A DNA stretch of 64,000 nucleotides from Marimonas arenosa. Lineage in GTDB: Bacteria > Pseudomonadota > Alphaproteobacteria > Rhodobacterales > Rhodobacteraceae. Made by a program: the position numbers and the translations under genes. Below the pieces are notes generated by a model that worked only from the letters and a program-made list of their open reading frames with translations, was not told where the DNA came from and made no database searches. The DNA lies in assembly GCF_030848945.1 (NCBI RefSeq), contig NZ_JANHAX010000001.1, forward strand, positions 1 through 64,000, read 5' to 3'. Numbering within the stretch: the first letter of the stretch is position 1; each line of letters begins with the position of its first letter. This document shows, one piece after another, positions 25,994 to 34,213 of this stretch.

Positions 25994-27001
25994 ATGCAAT
26001 ACCCCGAGAACCTCAATGCCTGGCATGCCCAGGTCCGCGAAGACATCGTCGATCCCGACCGCGAGATCACCGACCCGCACCACCATCTCTGGGCCGGACG
26101 GCTGGGCTACGACTACGAGCTCGACGAGCTCTGGGCCGATACCCAGGCGGGGCACAACGTCACGAAAACCGTCTTCATCGAATGCGGCTCGGGCTATGAT
26201 CGTAGCTCGCCCAAACCCTTCGCGCCGATCGGCGAAACCGACTATGTCGAGGCGATCGCCGCAGCTGCGGCGACACAACCTGAAAAGGCCCAGGTCGCCG
26301 GTATCGTGGCCCATGCCAACCTGCGGCTCGACCCGGAAACGCTGCATCAGGTGCTCGATGCGCACGCGGCAGCCTCTTCCCGGTTCCGCGGCATTCGCCA
26401 CGCCGGGGCCTGGGATGCGGAGCGCGACCGGATCATGTTCCAGGGCCAGCCGATCCCGCATCTCTATCTCGATCCGGATTTCCAGCGTGGCGTCGCGGTG
26501 CTGGGCGAGCGCGGCATTCCCTATGATACCTGGCACTTCCATCCCCAGAACGGTGAGTTCCTCGACCTTGCCAAGGCCTGTCCCGGCACCACCATCGTGC
26601 TCGACCATTTCGGCACGCCGATGGGCACGGTCCGCTTCGCCGGCCAGCGCGAGGACCGGTTCGAGGACTGGAAACGCGAGATGGCCGCCATCGCCGCGTG
26701 CCCCAATGTCGTGGCCAAGCTCGGCGGGCTGGCGATGCCGGTCAACGGTTTCGGCTGGGACGGCCGCGCCACGCCGCCGTCATCCGACGAACTGCTCGAG
26801 GCGCAGCAGCATTACTATCACCACATGATCGAGATTTTCGGCGCCGAGCGCTGCATGTTCGAATCGAACTTCCCGGTCGACAAGCTGTCGGTCGGCTACG
26901 TGGTCTACTGGAACGCGATGAAGAAGATCGCCGCGCGTTATGGTGCGGCGGCGCAGGACGCGATGTTCAAGGGCACCGCCGACCGGGTCTACCGGTTGTG
27001 A
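25994..27001 (+). CDS. Amidohydrolase-2 family metal-dependent hydrolase
   Basis: A 335-residue TIM-barrel hydrolase of the amidohydrolase-2 type. The metal ligands are in TDPHHHLW near the N-terminus, with further His in YDTWHFHPQNGEF and VLDHFGTP, and an Asp in the ESNFPVDKLS segment. Related enzymes include lactonases and decarboxylases. The ATG at 25994 follows GGAAGG. It lies 96 bases after betA and overlaps the hemerythrin gene by 4 bases. The substrate is unknown. Confidence 0.87.
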   Translation: MQYPENLNAWHAQVREDIVDPDREITDPHHHLWAGRLGYDYELDELWADTQAGHNVTKTVFIECGSGYDRSSPKPFAPIGETDYVEAIAAAAATQPEKAQVAGIVAHANLRLDPETLHQVLDAHAAASSRFRGIRHAGAWDAERDRIMFQGQPIPHLYLDPDFQRGVAVLGERGIPYDTWHFHPQNGEFLDLAKACPGTTIVLDHFGTPMGTVRFAGQREDRFEDWKREMAAIAACPNVVAKLGGLAMPVNGFGWDGRATPPSSDELLEAQQHYYHHMIEIFGAERCMFESNFPVDKLSVGYVVYWNAMKKIAARYGAAAQDAMFKGTADRVYRL

Positions 27002-27555
27002 GCGACCCGCTCGACATCGCCACCCGCCACGGCCTGCCGGACGAGTTGCGTGTCCTGGCACGGCTCTATCCGCGCAGCGACTGGCACGGGCACCCGAATT
27101 TTTCCGATCTGGTCGCGTTCTGGCTCGACCGGCACCTGATGTTCCGCGAAATCATCACCCGGATGCAGAGCGCCACGCAGATGCACATGGCCAGCCCGCA
27201 GGCGCGGTTCGGCACCGAGATCGCCCGCTACACCGGCTTCTTCCTGAACCAGCTGCACGAGCATCACGGGATCGAGGATCACCACTATTTCCCCCACCTC
27301 AAGACCCTCGATTTCCGCCTGGTCCGAGCTTTCGACATGCTCGATGCCGACCACCACGCCCTCGACGGTCACATCCATGCGCTGGCCGGGGCGACCAACA
27401 CGGTGCTGGCCGACCTGCGCGCCGGCAAGGCGGGCGAGACCGGCCCGCTCCTCGAGGCACAACAGGAGTTCGACCGCTTCCTCGACCGCCATCTCGCCGA
27501 CGAGGAAGAGGTGATCGTGCCGGTGCTCTTGAAGTACGCCCCCGATATCGGCTAG
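26998..27555 (+). CDS. Hemerythrin domain protein
   Basis: A 185-residue all-helical protein of the hemerythrin/HHE type, binding a di-iron centre that reacts with oxygen, NO or peroxides. Ligand-like residues are in LHEHHGIEDHHYFPHL, then DADHHALDGHIHAL, and HLADEEEVIVP, which gives the expected spread of His and Glu over four helices. The start is a GTG at 26998 overlapping the amidohydrolase stop (GTGA); no ATG is available at the N-terminus. An FNR-type box follows 35 bases downstream, in front of the next gene. Confidence 0.85.
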   Translation: MSDPLDIATRHGLPDELRVLARLYPRSDWHGHPNFSDLVAFWLDRHLMFREIITRMQSATQMHMASPQARFGTEIARYTGFFLNQLHEHHGIEDHHYFPHLKTLDFRLVRAFDMLDADHHALDGHIHALAGATNTVLADLRAGKAGETGPLLEAQQEFDRFLDRHLADEEEVIVPVLLKYAPDIG

Positions 27556-27589
27556 GAGCCGCGCGAACAGCGGCAACGGCGGCCGTCTT

Positions 27590-27603
27590 TTGATCCGTGT
27601 CAA
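27590..27603 (+). promoter_or_regulatory. FNR/FnrL-type box before the YdcH-type gene
   Basis: TTGAT-CCGT-GTCAA matches the FNR consensus at all but one base. The centre is 27596.5, so a class II start would fall near 27638, and TAAGCT at 27627-27632 is a weak -10. The next ATG is at 27665. Confidence 0.6.
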
Positions 27604-27664
27604 AGTGCACGCGACAGGCGGTGGCCTAAGCTGTCCTGCAATCCGAGTCAGAGGAGAGACACGC

Positions 27665-27904
27665 ATGTCCAACACCCCGCACGAGCTGCACGAAGAGTTC
27701 CCCGAACATGTCGACAAGATGAGCGCGCTGAGAAACGACGACGCGCATTTCGCCAAGCTGTTCGACGACTATCACGAGATCAACCGCGCCGTGCATCGGG
27801 CCGAGATCGATATCGAGCCGACCGACGACTTGCACCTGACCGAGATGCGCAAGCAGCGAATGGTGCTGAAGGACGAGATCTACGCCATTCTGACCCACGG
27901 CTAA
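27665..27904 (+). CDS. YdcH/DUF465 family small protein
   Basis: A 79-residue helical protein of the DUF465 (YdcH) family, function unknown. The segment FAKLFDDYHEINRAVHRAE and the closing LRKQRMVLKDEIY-like helix are characteristic (here LTEMRKQRMVLKDEIYAIL). It is highly charged and predicted to be one helical hairpin. The ATG at 27665 follows GAGGAGAG. An FNR-type box upstream suggests higher expression at low oxygen. Its stop codon overlaps that of the convergent hydrolase gene. Confidence 0.88.
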   Translation: MSNTPHELHEEFPEHVDKMSALRNDDAHFAKLFDDYHEINRAVHRAEIDIEPTDDLHLTEMRKQRMVLKDEIYAILTHG

Positions 27905-28695
27905 CCGCCCGGGCGCTCGATGAAGCGCCAGAGCACGGGAAGGGTGTCGCTGCGCCACAGGTCGGTGTGCTGCCCGCCCGGCACGGCATGAAACTGCTTC
28001 TGTTGCGACGGGGCGGCGGCGAAAAGCCGCCGCCCCATCCCGATTGGGATCACCGCGTCGCGCGTGCCATGCAGCACCAGAAGCGGTGCCCGCAGCGCCG
28101 CGATGCGGTCGAGAGAATTCCACCGGTTCTGCATCCGGGCGATCTGGGACTCGAGCTGCGGATAAGCGGCACGCGCCACCGCCTGCACCGAGGTGAACGG
28201 CGCCTCCAGAACCAGCCCTGCGGGCTGGCGGCCGGTTTCGGCAATCGCCGCCAGCGCCACCCCGCCGCCCAGTGACTCGCCATACATCACCACCGGCGAG
28301 TCGCCGGCAAAGTCGCCGATCCGGCGCCATAGCCGGGCCGCGTCATAGCCGAGGTTGCGCTCGCTCGGGCGGCCGGTCGAGCCGGACGAGCCGCGGTAGC
28401 CCAGCGCCACCAGCCCGTAGCCGCGCTCGGCAAACCGCTTGAACCGTCCCGTCCGGGCGGCCAGGTTGCCGGCATTGCCGTGGAAATAGAGGATCACCGG
28501 CTTGCCCGGCCGGGCTGCGCCCACCCAGAGCACCAGCGTCTCGTGGCCGCTGACGAAGATCGCTTCCTTGAGCGCCAGACCGAGGTCGCCCGGCCGGACC
28601 CTGGTGTCGTCGAAAGGATAGACCAGCGCCCGCTCCATGCGCTGAAGCGCCAGCGGCCCGCCCAGCGCGACGACGACCGCCACCAGGGCCAGCAT
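27901..28695 (-). CDS. Membrane-anchored alpha/beta hydrolase
   Basis: A 264-residue hydrolase of the BEM46/YfhR-like group. A single N-terminal hydrophobic segment (about residues 2-17) anchors or exports it. The oxyanion-hole motif YFHGNAGN, the nucleophile elbow GESLGGG with the catalytic Ser, LVLHGTRDAVIP with the Asp, and GGQHTDLW with the His form a full triad. Substrates are unknown. It begins 8 bases after the PccR-type regulator on the same strand and is probably co-transcribed. Its stop codon overlaps the YdcH-type gene. Confidence 0.87.
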   Translation of the reverse strand: MLALVAVVVALGGPLALQRMERALVYPFDDTRVRPGDLGLALKEAIFVSGHETLVLWVGAARPGKPVILYFHGNAGNLAARTGRFKRFAERGYGLVALGYRGSSGSTGRPSERNLGYDAARLWRRIGDFAGDSPVVMYGESLGGGVALAAIAETGRQPAGLVLEAPFTSVQAVARAAYPQLESQIARMQNRWNSLDRIAALRAPLLVLHGTRDAVIPIGMGRRLFAAAPSQQKQFHAVPGGQHTDLWRSDTLPVLWRFIERPGG

Positions 28696-28703
28696 TCCAC
28701 ATC

Positions 28704-30107
28704 TCAGCCGACCTCGTACGGCAGCACGCCGCGCTTGTGTGCGTCGATTGTCAACCGCCGCTCCAGCGGCGGCACCGACCGCTGGTGGCAGTTGACCCGC
28801 TCGCAGATGCGGCAGGAAATGCCGATCGGCTCGAAACTCTGACGCTCGCTCACGTCCAGCCCGTCGGCATAGACCAGGCTGCCGGCATGGGCCACGTCGC
28901 AGCCCAGCGCGATGGCGAAGCGCCGCACCGGTGCGCCGAACGATCCGCCGGGTTTCGAGACGTCGCGGGCGATCGAGATATAGCGCACCCCGTCCGGCGT
29001 CTCGGCCAGCTGGCGCAGGAAACGTCCCGGCGTCTCGAAAGCACGGTGCACGTTCCACAACGGGCAGGCGCCGCCGAAGCGGGCAAACTGCAGCCGGGTC
29101 GCCGAATGGCGCTTGGTGATGGTGCCGGCTTGATCGACCCGGACGAAGAAGAACGGGATGCCCTTGGCGCCGGGGCGCTGCAGGGTGCTCAGCCGGTGCG
29201 CCACCTGCTCGATCGAGGCCCCGAACCGCTGGCTCAGCCGTTCCAGGTCGTGCCGGGTCTCCTGCGCCGCCGCCAGAAAGGCGCCATAGGGCATCAGTGC
29301 CGCGCCGGCGAAATAGTTGGCCAGGCCGATCTTGGCGATGCTGCGGGCCTCGTCGCTCTGGAATCGCGCCAGATCAAGCGTGGCTTCCAGCAGCGCATCC
29401 TGTTTCAGCAGCGCCAGTTGCAGCAGCAGTTGGAAGGCGCGGGTTTCCGGGGCCGCCCGGGCCGACAGCGTCAGCACCCGGGTTTCCGGGTCGAACCGGC
29501 GCAGCGCGGCCTCGTCGCTTTCCTGCACCCGGATGCCTTCCTTGGTCAGGCTGCGGACCGCATGCGCCGCAATCCCGCCGCCGCCCGGTGCGGCGTTCTG
29601 GGCAAAGCGTTCGGCGGCGCGGTCGACCGCGTCGATATAGTTGTCGCAATAATGGAAGAAATCGCGCACCTCGTCCCACGGGCTGGCCTGCATCCGGGCG
29701 TCCTCGCGCCCCAGCGCCTCGTCAAGGCTGGCCAGTCGCTCGTGGGTCTGGCGATAGGCCCGGTGCAATTCCAGGAAGGCCCGCGCCAGCCCCGGTGCGT
29801 TCGACGCCGTCAACCGCAGATCGGCCAGCGGCGGCGGGTCGTCGGCGAAAACCGGGTCGGCCATCGCCTCGCGCATGTCGCTGACCAGCCGCTCGCTGTC
29901 GCCGCTCGAAAGCTCGGTGACGTCGAAGCCGAACTCCTGCGCCAGCGCCAGCACCACGGTGGTGCTGACCGGCCGCTTGTTGTTTTCCATCTGGTTGAGA
30001 TAGGGCAGGGACACGCCCAGCTTGGCGGCGAAATCCTTTTGCGTCAGGCCCAGGCGGCGGCGGGTTTCGCGCAGCTTGGCGCCGGCATAGATCTTCGGGT
30101 TGGCCAT
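28704..30107 (-). CDS. pccR: Short-chain fatty acyl-CoA regulator, PccR/ScfR type
   Basis: A 467-residue regulator. The N-terminal Cro/CI helix-turn-helix (about residues 8-62: LRETRRRLGLTQKDFAAKLGVSLPYLNQMENNKR) precedes an IrrE-like middle region and the C-terminal DUF2083-type domain. That domain has cysteines in GISCRICERVNCHQRS and binds acyl-CoA esters in this family. In Rhodobacter sphaeroides PccR controls propionyl-CoA carboxylase genes. Here pccB lies 1.7 kb away, and TTTGCAA-type elements are found before both genes, which supports the assignment. The start at 30107 was chosen because the helix-turn-helix domain begins there; a longer frame would run through the operator. Confidence 0.88.
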   Translation of the reverse strand: MANPKIYAGAKLRETRRRLGLTQKDFAAKLGVSLPYLNQMENNKRPVSTTVVLALAQEFGFDVTELSSGDSERLVSDMREAMADPVFADDPPPLADLRLTASNAPGLARAFLELHRAYRQTHERLASLDEALGREDARMQASPWDEVRDFFHYCDNYIDAVDRAAERFAQNAAPGGGGIAAHAVRSLTKEGIRVQESDEAALRRFDPETRVLTLSARAAPETRAFQLLLQLALLKQDALLEATLDLARFQSDEARSIAKIGLANYFAGAALMPYGAFLAAAQETRHDLERLSQRFGASIEQVAHRLSTLQRPGAKGIPFFFVRVDQAGTITKRHSATRLQFARFGGACPLWNVHRAFETPGRFLRQLAETPDGVRYISIARDVSKPGGSFGAPVRRFAIALGCDVAHAGSLVYADGLDVSERQSFEPIGISCRICERVNCHQRSVPPLERRLTIDAHKRGVLPYEVG

Positions 30108-30132
30108 TACGGGCAGGCTCCGGGTCGCTAAG

Positions 30133-30168
30133 ATGCAAACCTGATATTGCAAAATCCCGGCTTTGCAT
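30133..30168 (-). promoter_or_regulatory. Putative PccR operator upstream of pccR
   Basis: Three TTTGCA-type elements are clustered 26-61 bases upstream of pccR: ATGCAAA (30133-30139), TTGCAAAA (30147-30154) and TTTGCAT (30162-30168). The same hexamer recurs before pccB. This is in line with autoregulation as described for PccR. Confidence 0.6.
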
Positions 30169-30233
30169 AGCGGCGCGCGCCCCGTTAACCAATGATCCGG
30201 CCGTCAGACCCGGTGTCACCGCCATACGCATCG

Positions 30234-30264
30234 CAGCCGGCGTGCCAGCCGGGCTGCCATACGC
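30234..30264. repeat. Dispersed intergenic motif, copy 1
   Basis: CAGCCGG-NN-TGCCAGCC-NN-GCTGCCATACGC. The same three blocks with identical spacing occur at 63296-63326. Both copies are flanked by TTAAC sequences (here near 30184 and 30288). Function unknown. Confidence 0.5.
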
Positions 30265-30331
30265 CCGGTTTCGGGCCGAGTCGAAGGGTTAACGCTTGCC
30301 CCGGGGGCAGGTCGTCGCAGCACCGAAGGCG

Positions 30332-31552
30332 TTACGCCAGCCCGCCCAGCCGCGCTTCGCGCCGGATCACCATCAGGATCAACGCGATCCCCGCCACGGT
30401 GGAAACCGTCATCAGGAGCACCAGCGGAAAGGCACTGGTGCCATCCTTGAGCAACACGCCCGACAGGGCCGACAACCCGGCGCCGCCGCCCAGCATCATT
30501 GCGCCGCTCAGCCCCGAGGCGGTGCCGGCCAGGTGCGGCCGCACCGACAGCGCGCCCGAGACGCCGTTGGGGATCGACATGCCGTTGCCGACGCCCACCG
30601 GCACCATCAGGGCAAAGAAGGTCCACAGCCGTTGCGCGCCGGCCAGTTCCAGCACCAGCGACAGGCCGACGCCGGCGAAGGTCACGATCAACCCCAGCAA
30701 CAGCATCCGGTTGATCCCCACTCGCGACGAATAGCGTCCGGCGAAGAAATTGCCGAAGAAATAGCCCAGCGACGGCGCGGCGAAATACAGGCCGAGTTCC
30801 TGCGGTTCGAGGTGGAACACGTTGGTGGCGACGAACGGCGCGCCACCGAGAAACGCAAAGAACGATCCCGCCGCGAACAGCGTCGCCATGCTATACCCCC
30901 AGAATCGCGGGCTTTTCAGAAGTTCTGGCACCTCGCGATACTGCTGCGCAAGGGTGAAGCCCGACGGCTGTGCCGTCTCTCCCAGATCGACCCAGGCGAG
31001 AGCGAAAATCACCAGCCCGGCTGCAAACAGCAGCCAGAAATTGGCATGCCAGCCGTAATGCTGTTCCAGCCAGCCGCCCACCGCCGGGCCCAGCATCGGG
31101 ATCACCGCCATGCCCATCGTGACATAGGCAATCTTGGCGCCGGCCTCGTCGACCGGGGTGGTGTCGCGCACCACGGCGCGGCTCAGCACCATCGCCACCG
31201 CAACGCTGGCCTGCATCATCCGGAAGGCCAGGAAAACCGCCACATGGGTGGAAGCGAGGCAGCCCAGCGTGGCCACCAGATAGATCGCCAGCCCGGCCAG
31301 GATCACCCGGCGGCGGCCGTACTTGTCGCTGATCGGCCCGATCACTATCTGCAGAACCGCGTTGACGAACAGATAGACCCCGACCGACAGCCCGATCACC
31401 GCCGGCGTGGTGTCGAAGTAGTCCGCCATGCCGGGCAGCGAGGGCAGAAACAGGTTCATCGCCAGCGCCGAAACCCCCGCCAGCGCGATCAGCGTGCCGA
31501 TATGCGGCGGGCTGGCGCGGTCGAGAAAACGGACAGGAGCGTGCGGACGCAT
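30332..31552 (-). CDS. Bcr/CflA-family drug-resistance MFS transporter
   Basis: A 406-residue major facilitator with 12 membrane helices. The N-terminal half has SALAMNLFLPSLPGMADYF and the loop GPISDKYGRRRVILAG (motif A), followed by RMMQASVAVAMVLSRAVVRD (motif C region), which place it in the Bcr/CflA group exporting drugs or small metabolites by proton antiport. It separates pccR from pccB and is divergent from pccB across a 273-base regulatory region, so PccR may also affect it. The substrate is unknown. Confidence 0.9.
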   Translation of the reverse strand: MRPHAPVRFLDRASPPHIGTLIALAGVSALAMNLFLPSLPGMADYFDTTPAVIGLSVGVYLFVNAVLQIVIGPISDKYGRRRVILAGLAIYLVATLGCLASTHVAVFLAFRMMQASVAVAMVLSRAVVRDTTPVDEAGAKIAYVTMGMAVIPMLGPAVGGWLEQHYGWHANFWLLFAAGLVIFALAWVDLGETAQPSGFTLAQQYREVPELLKSPRFWGYSMATLFAAGSFFAFLGGAPFVATNVFHLEPQELGLYFAAPSLGYFFGNFFAGRYSSRVGINRMLLLGLIVTFAGVGLSLVLELAGAQRLWTFFALMVPVGVGNGMSIPNGVSGALSVRPHLAGTASGLSGAMMLGGGAGLSALSGVLLKDGTSAFPLVLLMTVSTVAGIALILMVIRREARLGGLA

Positions 31553-31698
31553 TGCGAAAACTTCGAAATTTCGGTTTATGTTGGCCAGATCGACGGCGGT
31601 ATGCCATGCATGTCTGAACAGAGGTGAACTTGATCAGGTTCCCGCCCAGAAGGCCAGACCGCCCGCCCGGAAAACCCTTGCCCCGACAAAATGCCGTT

Positions 31699-31759
31699 GC
31701 GGAATTTCCGCTTTTGCAATTTGCGGCTCGATTCTTAGCATCAGTTTGCAAATTTGCCG
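31699..31759 (+). promoter_or_regulatory. Putative PccR operators upstream of pccB
   Basis: TTTTGCAATTTGCGG (31712-31726) and TTTGCAAATTTGCCG (31745-31759) are near-identical direct copies 33 bases apart, three helical turns. They are preceded by the perfect inverted repeat GCGGAA-T-TTCCGC (31699-31711). The elements lie 67-127 bases before pccB, in the gap shared with the divergent transporter gene, and resemble those before pccR. Confidence 0.65.
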
Positions 31760-31825
31760 AATTTCGCTTCTGTGGCGGTTTTCTCCCCTGTATGTTGGCG
31801 CAAACCGGCCTCAACGGGGGACCCC

Positions 31826-33358
31826 ATGAAAGACATTCTCCAGGAACTCGACAATCGCCGCGACGTAGCCCGCAAGGGCGGCGGGGACAAACGCATCGAA
31901 GCGCAACACGGCAAGGGCAAGCTGACCGCCCGCGAACGCATCGAATTGCTGCTCGACGAGGGCAGTTTCGAAGAGTTCGACATGTTCAAAACCCATCGCT
32001 GCACCGATTTCGGCATGGAGCAACAGAAGCCTTACGGCGACGGCGTGGTCACCGGCTGGGGCACGATCAACGGCCGCATGGTCTATGTCTTCTCCCAGGA
32101 TTTCACCGTCTTCGGCGGCTCGCTTTCTGAAACCCATGCCGAAAAGATCTGCAAGGTCATGGACATGGCGGTGCAGAACGGCGCGCCGGTGATCGGCCTC
32201 AACGACTCGGGTGGTGCCCGTATCCAGGAGGGCGTGGCCAGCCTTGCCGGTTATGCTGACGTGTTCCAGCGCAACATCATGGCCTCTGGCGTGGTGCCGC
32301 AAATTTCCGTCATCATGGGCCCCTGCGCCGGCGGCGCGGTCTATTCGCCGGCGATGACCGATTTCATTTTCATGGTGAAGGACACTTCCTACATGTTCGT
32401 CACCGGGCCAGACGTGGTCAAGACCGTGACCAACGAAGTGGTCACCGCCGAGGAACTGGGCGGTGCCTCGACCCATACCAAGAAGTCCTCTGTTGCCGAC
32501 GGCGCGTTTGAAAACGACGTCGAGGCCATGGCCGAGGTGCGCCGTCTGGTCGATTTCCTGCCGCTCAACAACCGCGAAAAACCACCGGTGCGGCCGTTTT
32601 TTGATGCGCCCGACCGGCTGGACGAAAGCCTCGATACGCTGGTGCCCGACAACCCCAACACGCCCTACGACATGCACGAGCTGATCCTGAAGGTGGCGGA
32701 CGAGGGTGATTTCTATGAAATCCAGGCCGATTTCGCCAAGAATATCGTCACCGGCTTCATCCGAATCGAAGGCCAGTCGGTCGGTGTGGTAGCCAATCAG
32801 CCGATGGTGTTGGCCGGCTGCCTCGACATCGACTCGAGCCGCAAGGCGGCGCGCTTCGTGCGTTTCTGTGACGCTTTCGAGATCCCGATCCTGACCTTCG
32901 TCGATGTGCCGGGCTTTCTGCCGGGCACCAGCCAGGAATATGGCGGGGTGATCAAGCACGGCGCAAAGCTCTTGTTCGCCTATGGCGAGGCGACGGTGCC
33001 CAAGGTCACGGTGATCACCCGCAAGGCCTATGGCGGGGCCTACGACGTGATGGCCTCCAAGCACCTGCGCGGTGACTTCAACTATGCCTGGCCCACTGCC
33101 GAGATCGCGGTGATGGGCGCCAAGGGCGCCACCGAGATCATCCACCGCGCCGACCTGGGTGACCCGGACAAGATCGCGGCCCACACTAAAAATTACGAAG
33201 ACCGCTTCGCCAACCCCTTCGTGGCTGCCGAGCGCGGCTTCATCGACGAAGTGATCATGCCGCATTCGACCCGCAAGCGGGTGGCCCGGGCCTTTGCCAG
33301 CCTGCGCAACAAGAAGCTCCAGAACCCCTGGAAAAAGCACGACAACATCCCGCTCTGA
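31826..33358 (+). CDS. pccB: Propionyl-CoA carboxylase, beta (carboxyltransferase) subunit
   Basis: A 510-residue carboxyltransferase that moves the carboxyl group from biotin to propionyl-CoA, giving methylmalonyl-CoA. The two crotonase-like halves are complete: the first has [24 protein letters not shown] and the acyl-CoA-binding [12 protein letters not shown], the second [23 protein letters not shown] and [17 protein letters not shown]. The C-terminal [11 protein letters not shown] is standard. The ATG at 31826 begins the family N-terminus; an in-frame upstream extension reads through the operator region. Its partner pccA lies 1.9 kb downstream. Confidence 0.96.
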   Translation: MKDILQELDNRRDVARKGGGDKRIEAQHGKGKLTARERIELLLDEGSFEEFDMFKTHRCTDFGMEQQKPYGDGVVTGWGTINGRMVYVFSQDFTVFGGSLSETHAEKICKVMDMAVQNGAPVIGLNDSGGARIQEGVASLAGYADVFQRNIMASGVVPQISVIMGPCAGGAVYSPAMTDFIFMVKDTSYMFVTGPDVVKTVTNEVVTAEELGGASTHTKKSSVADGAFENDVEAMAEVRRLVDFLPLNNREKPPVRPFFDAPDRLDESLDTLVPDNPNTPYDMHELILKVADEGDFYEIQADFAKNIVTGFIRIEGQSVGVVANQPMVLAGCLDIDSSRKAARFVRFCDAFEIPILTFVDVPGFLPGTSQEYGGVIKHGAKLLFAYGEATVPKVTVITRKAYGGAYDVMASKHLRGDFNYAWPTAEIAVMGAKGATEIIHRADLGDPDKIAAHTKNYEDRFANPFVAAERGFIDEVIMPHSTRKRVARAFASLRNKKLQNPWKKHDNIPL

Positions 33359-33366
33359 CCGTCGAG

Positions 33367-33795
33367 ATGCAATCGCGCGCCACATCATATCTCGGGTCGG
33401 CGGCGGCCGCCGCCGCGCTGCTTTGTAGCGGCGTGGCAACGGCGTCCGACGCCCCGCCGGTGCCGCTGCTTCCGTCGGGTCTGGAAGCGGTGCTGCAGGA
33501 GGTTGTGGAGGACGTAAAACCGGACGGCACATTTGACTACGTCAGGTTCAGGTTCGTGGCCCCGGGCGTGGTCGGCGACGGGGCGCCGGACCTCGAAGCC
33601 CGGGCGGAAGACATGGATTTCCTGTGCGGCGAATACGCGCTGCCGTGGCTGGCCGAGGCCGGCGCGGCCTTCGACAAGATCTCGATTTCGATCTCCGACA
33701 GAGAAACCGAGTTCGGTGTCGCCAACCCCGACGTTACTCAGTTTTTCGAGCTCTATCGCGTTGAAAACGGGCGCTGCATCTGGGAGGAATTCTGA
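33367..33795 (+). CDS. Exported protein of unknown function next to pccB (possibly DUF6497)
   Basis: A 142-residue protein with a signal peptide (about residues 1-27, ending at VATA or ATAS). It then shows LLPSGLEAVLQEVVEDVKPDGTF, a two-cysteine pattern (DFLCGEYALPWLAEAGAAF and NGRCIWEEF), and ISISDRETEFG. This resembles a small Rhodobacterales family (DUF6497, sometimes mislabelled as acetolactate synthase) as far as I recall it. It starts 8 bases after pccB and is likely co-transcribed. The two cysteines may form a disulfide in the periplasm. Confidence 0.75.
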   Translation: MQSRATSYLGSAAAAAALLCSGVATASDAPPVPLLPSGLEAVLQEVVEDVKPDGTFDYVRFRFVAPGVVGDGAPDLEARAEDMDFLCGEYALPWLAEAGAAFDKISISISDRETEFGVANPDVTQFFELYRVENGRCIWEEF

Positions 33796-33862
33796 TGCAG
33801 CCACAACATCTTGCGGCGCGCACGTGGTATCGTCCCAAGGTTGAGGCTTTGGAGTCACAACC

Positions 33863-33883
33863 TGTGGACAAGCATGTGGATAA
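33863..33883 (-). promoter_or_regulatory. Two adjacent DnaA-box sequences
   Basis: On the minus strand TTATCCACA (33875-33883) is a perfect DnaA box, and TTGTCCACA (33863-33871) differs by one base. The 12-base period puts them on nearly the same helix face. They lie in the gap between the small exported protein and the lipoprotein gene. No AT-rich unwinding region or initiation gene is adjacent. Confidence 0.45.
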
Positions 33884-34009
33884 GTTCCTTTCGATCGGGG
33901 ATTCCGCTATTCTTGTTTCGGGTTCTCTCCAGAGCCCACTTACCTCGTATGAGGGGCAGGAAGGGTGCAAAAAGCCCGAGCTGTCCGTAACAAGAGACAG
34001 GAGAAACAG

Positions 34010-34150
34010 ATGTCGAAAGCCATCAAGAGCGTTCTGGCGCTTGGCCTTGCAGCCCTTGTGGTTGCCTGTGCCCAGCAGGAAGAGGAATTCGTCGTGGTCG
34101 ACCCCGAGCCGATCTCGACCGAACCGACCTACACCGGTAAGTACAAGTAA
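34010..34150 (+). CDS. Very small lipoprotein
   Basis: A 46-residue lipoprotein precursor. Residues 1-19 are a signal sequence, and the lipobox is VVAC with lipidated C20. The mature part is only 27 residues, acidic first (AQQEEEFVVVDPEPI) and ending in TYTGKYK. No function is known. The ATG at 34010 has an AGGAGA site. A perfect 10-base hairpin follows the stop codon and 214 bases of non-coding DNA precede it, so it probably forms its own short transcript inside the pcc locus. Confidence 0.8.
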   Translation: MSKAIKSVLALGLAALVVACAQQEEEFVVVDPEPISTEPTYTGKYK

Positions 34151-34159
34151 CCGGTGCTC

Positions 34160-34183
34160 GGGACAGGCGCTCGCGCCTGTCCC
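34160..34183 (+). terminator. Terminator-like hairpin after the 46-residue lipoprotein gene
   Basis: GGGACAGGCG and CGCCTGTCCC pair perfectly over 10 bases with the tetraloop CTCG. The 3' tail is GCCTTTGTCC, with a weak T-run. Confidence 0.55.
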
Positions 34184-34213
34184 GCCTTTGTCCGTCCATG
34201 CGGGGGACGGGCC

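Noticed and set aside
33863..33883. DnaA boxes as an origin of replication
   Set aside because: Only two boxes, no AT-rich unwinding region, and no dnaA, hemE, parAB or repC gene nearby.
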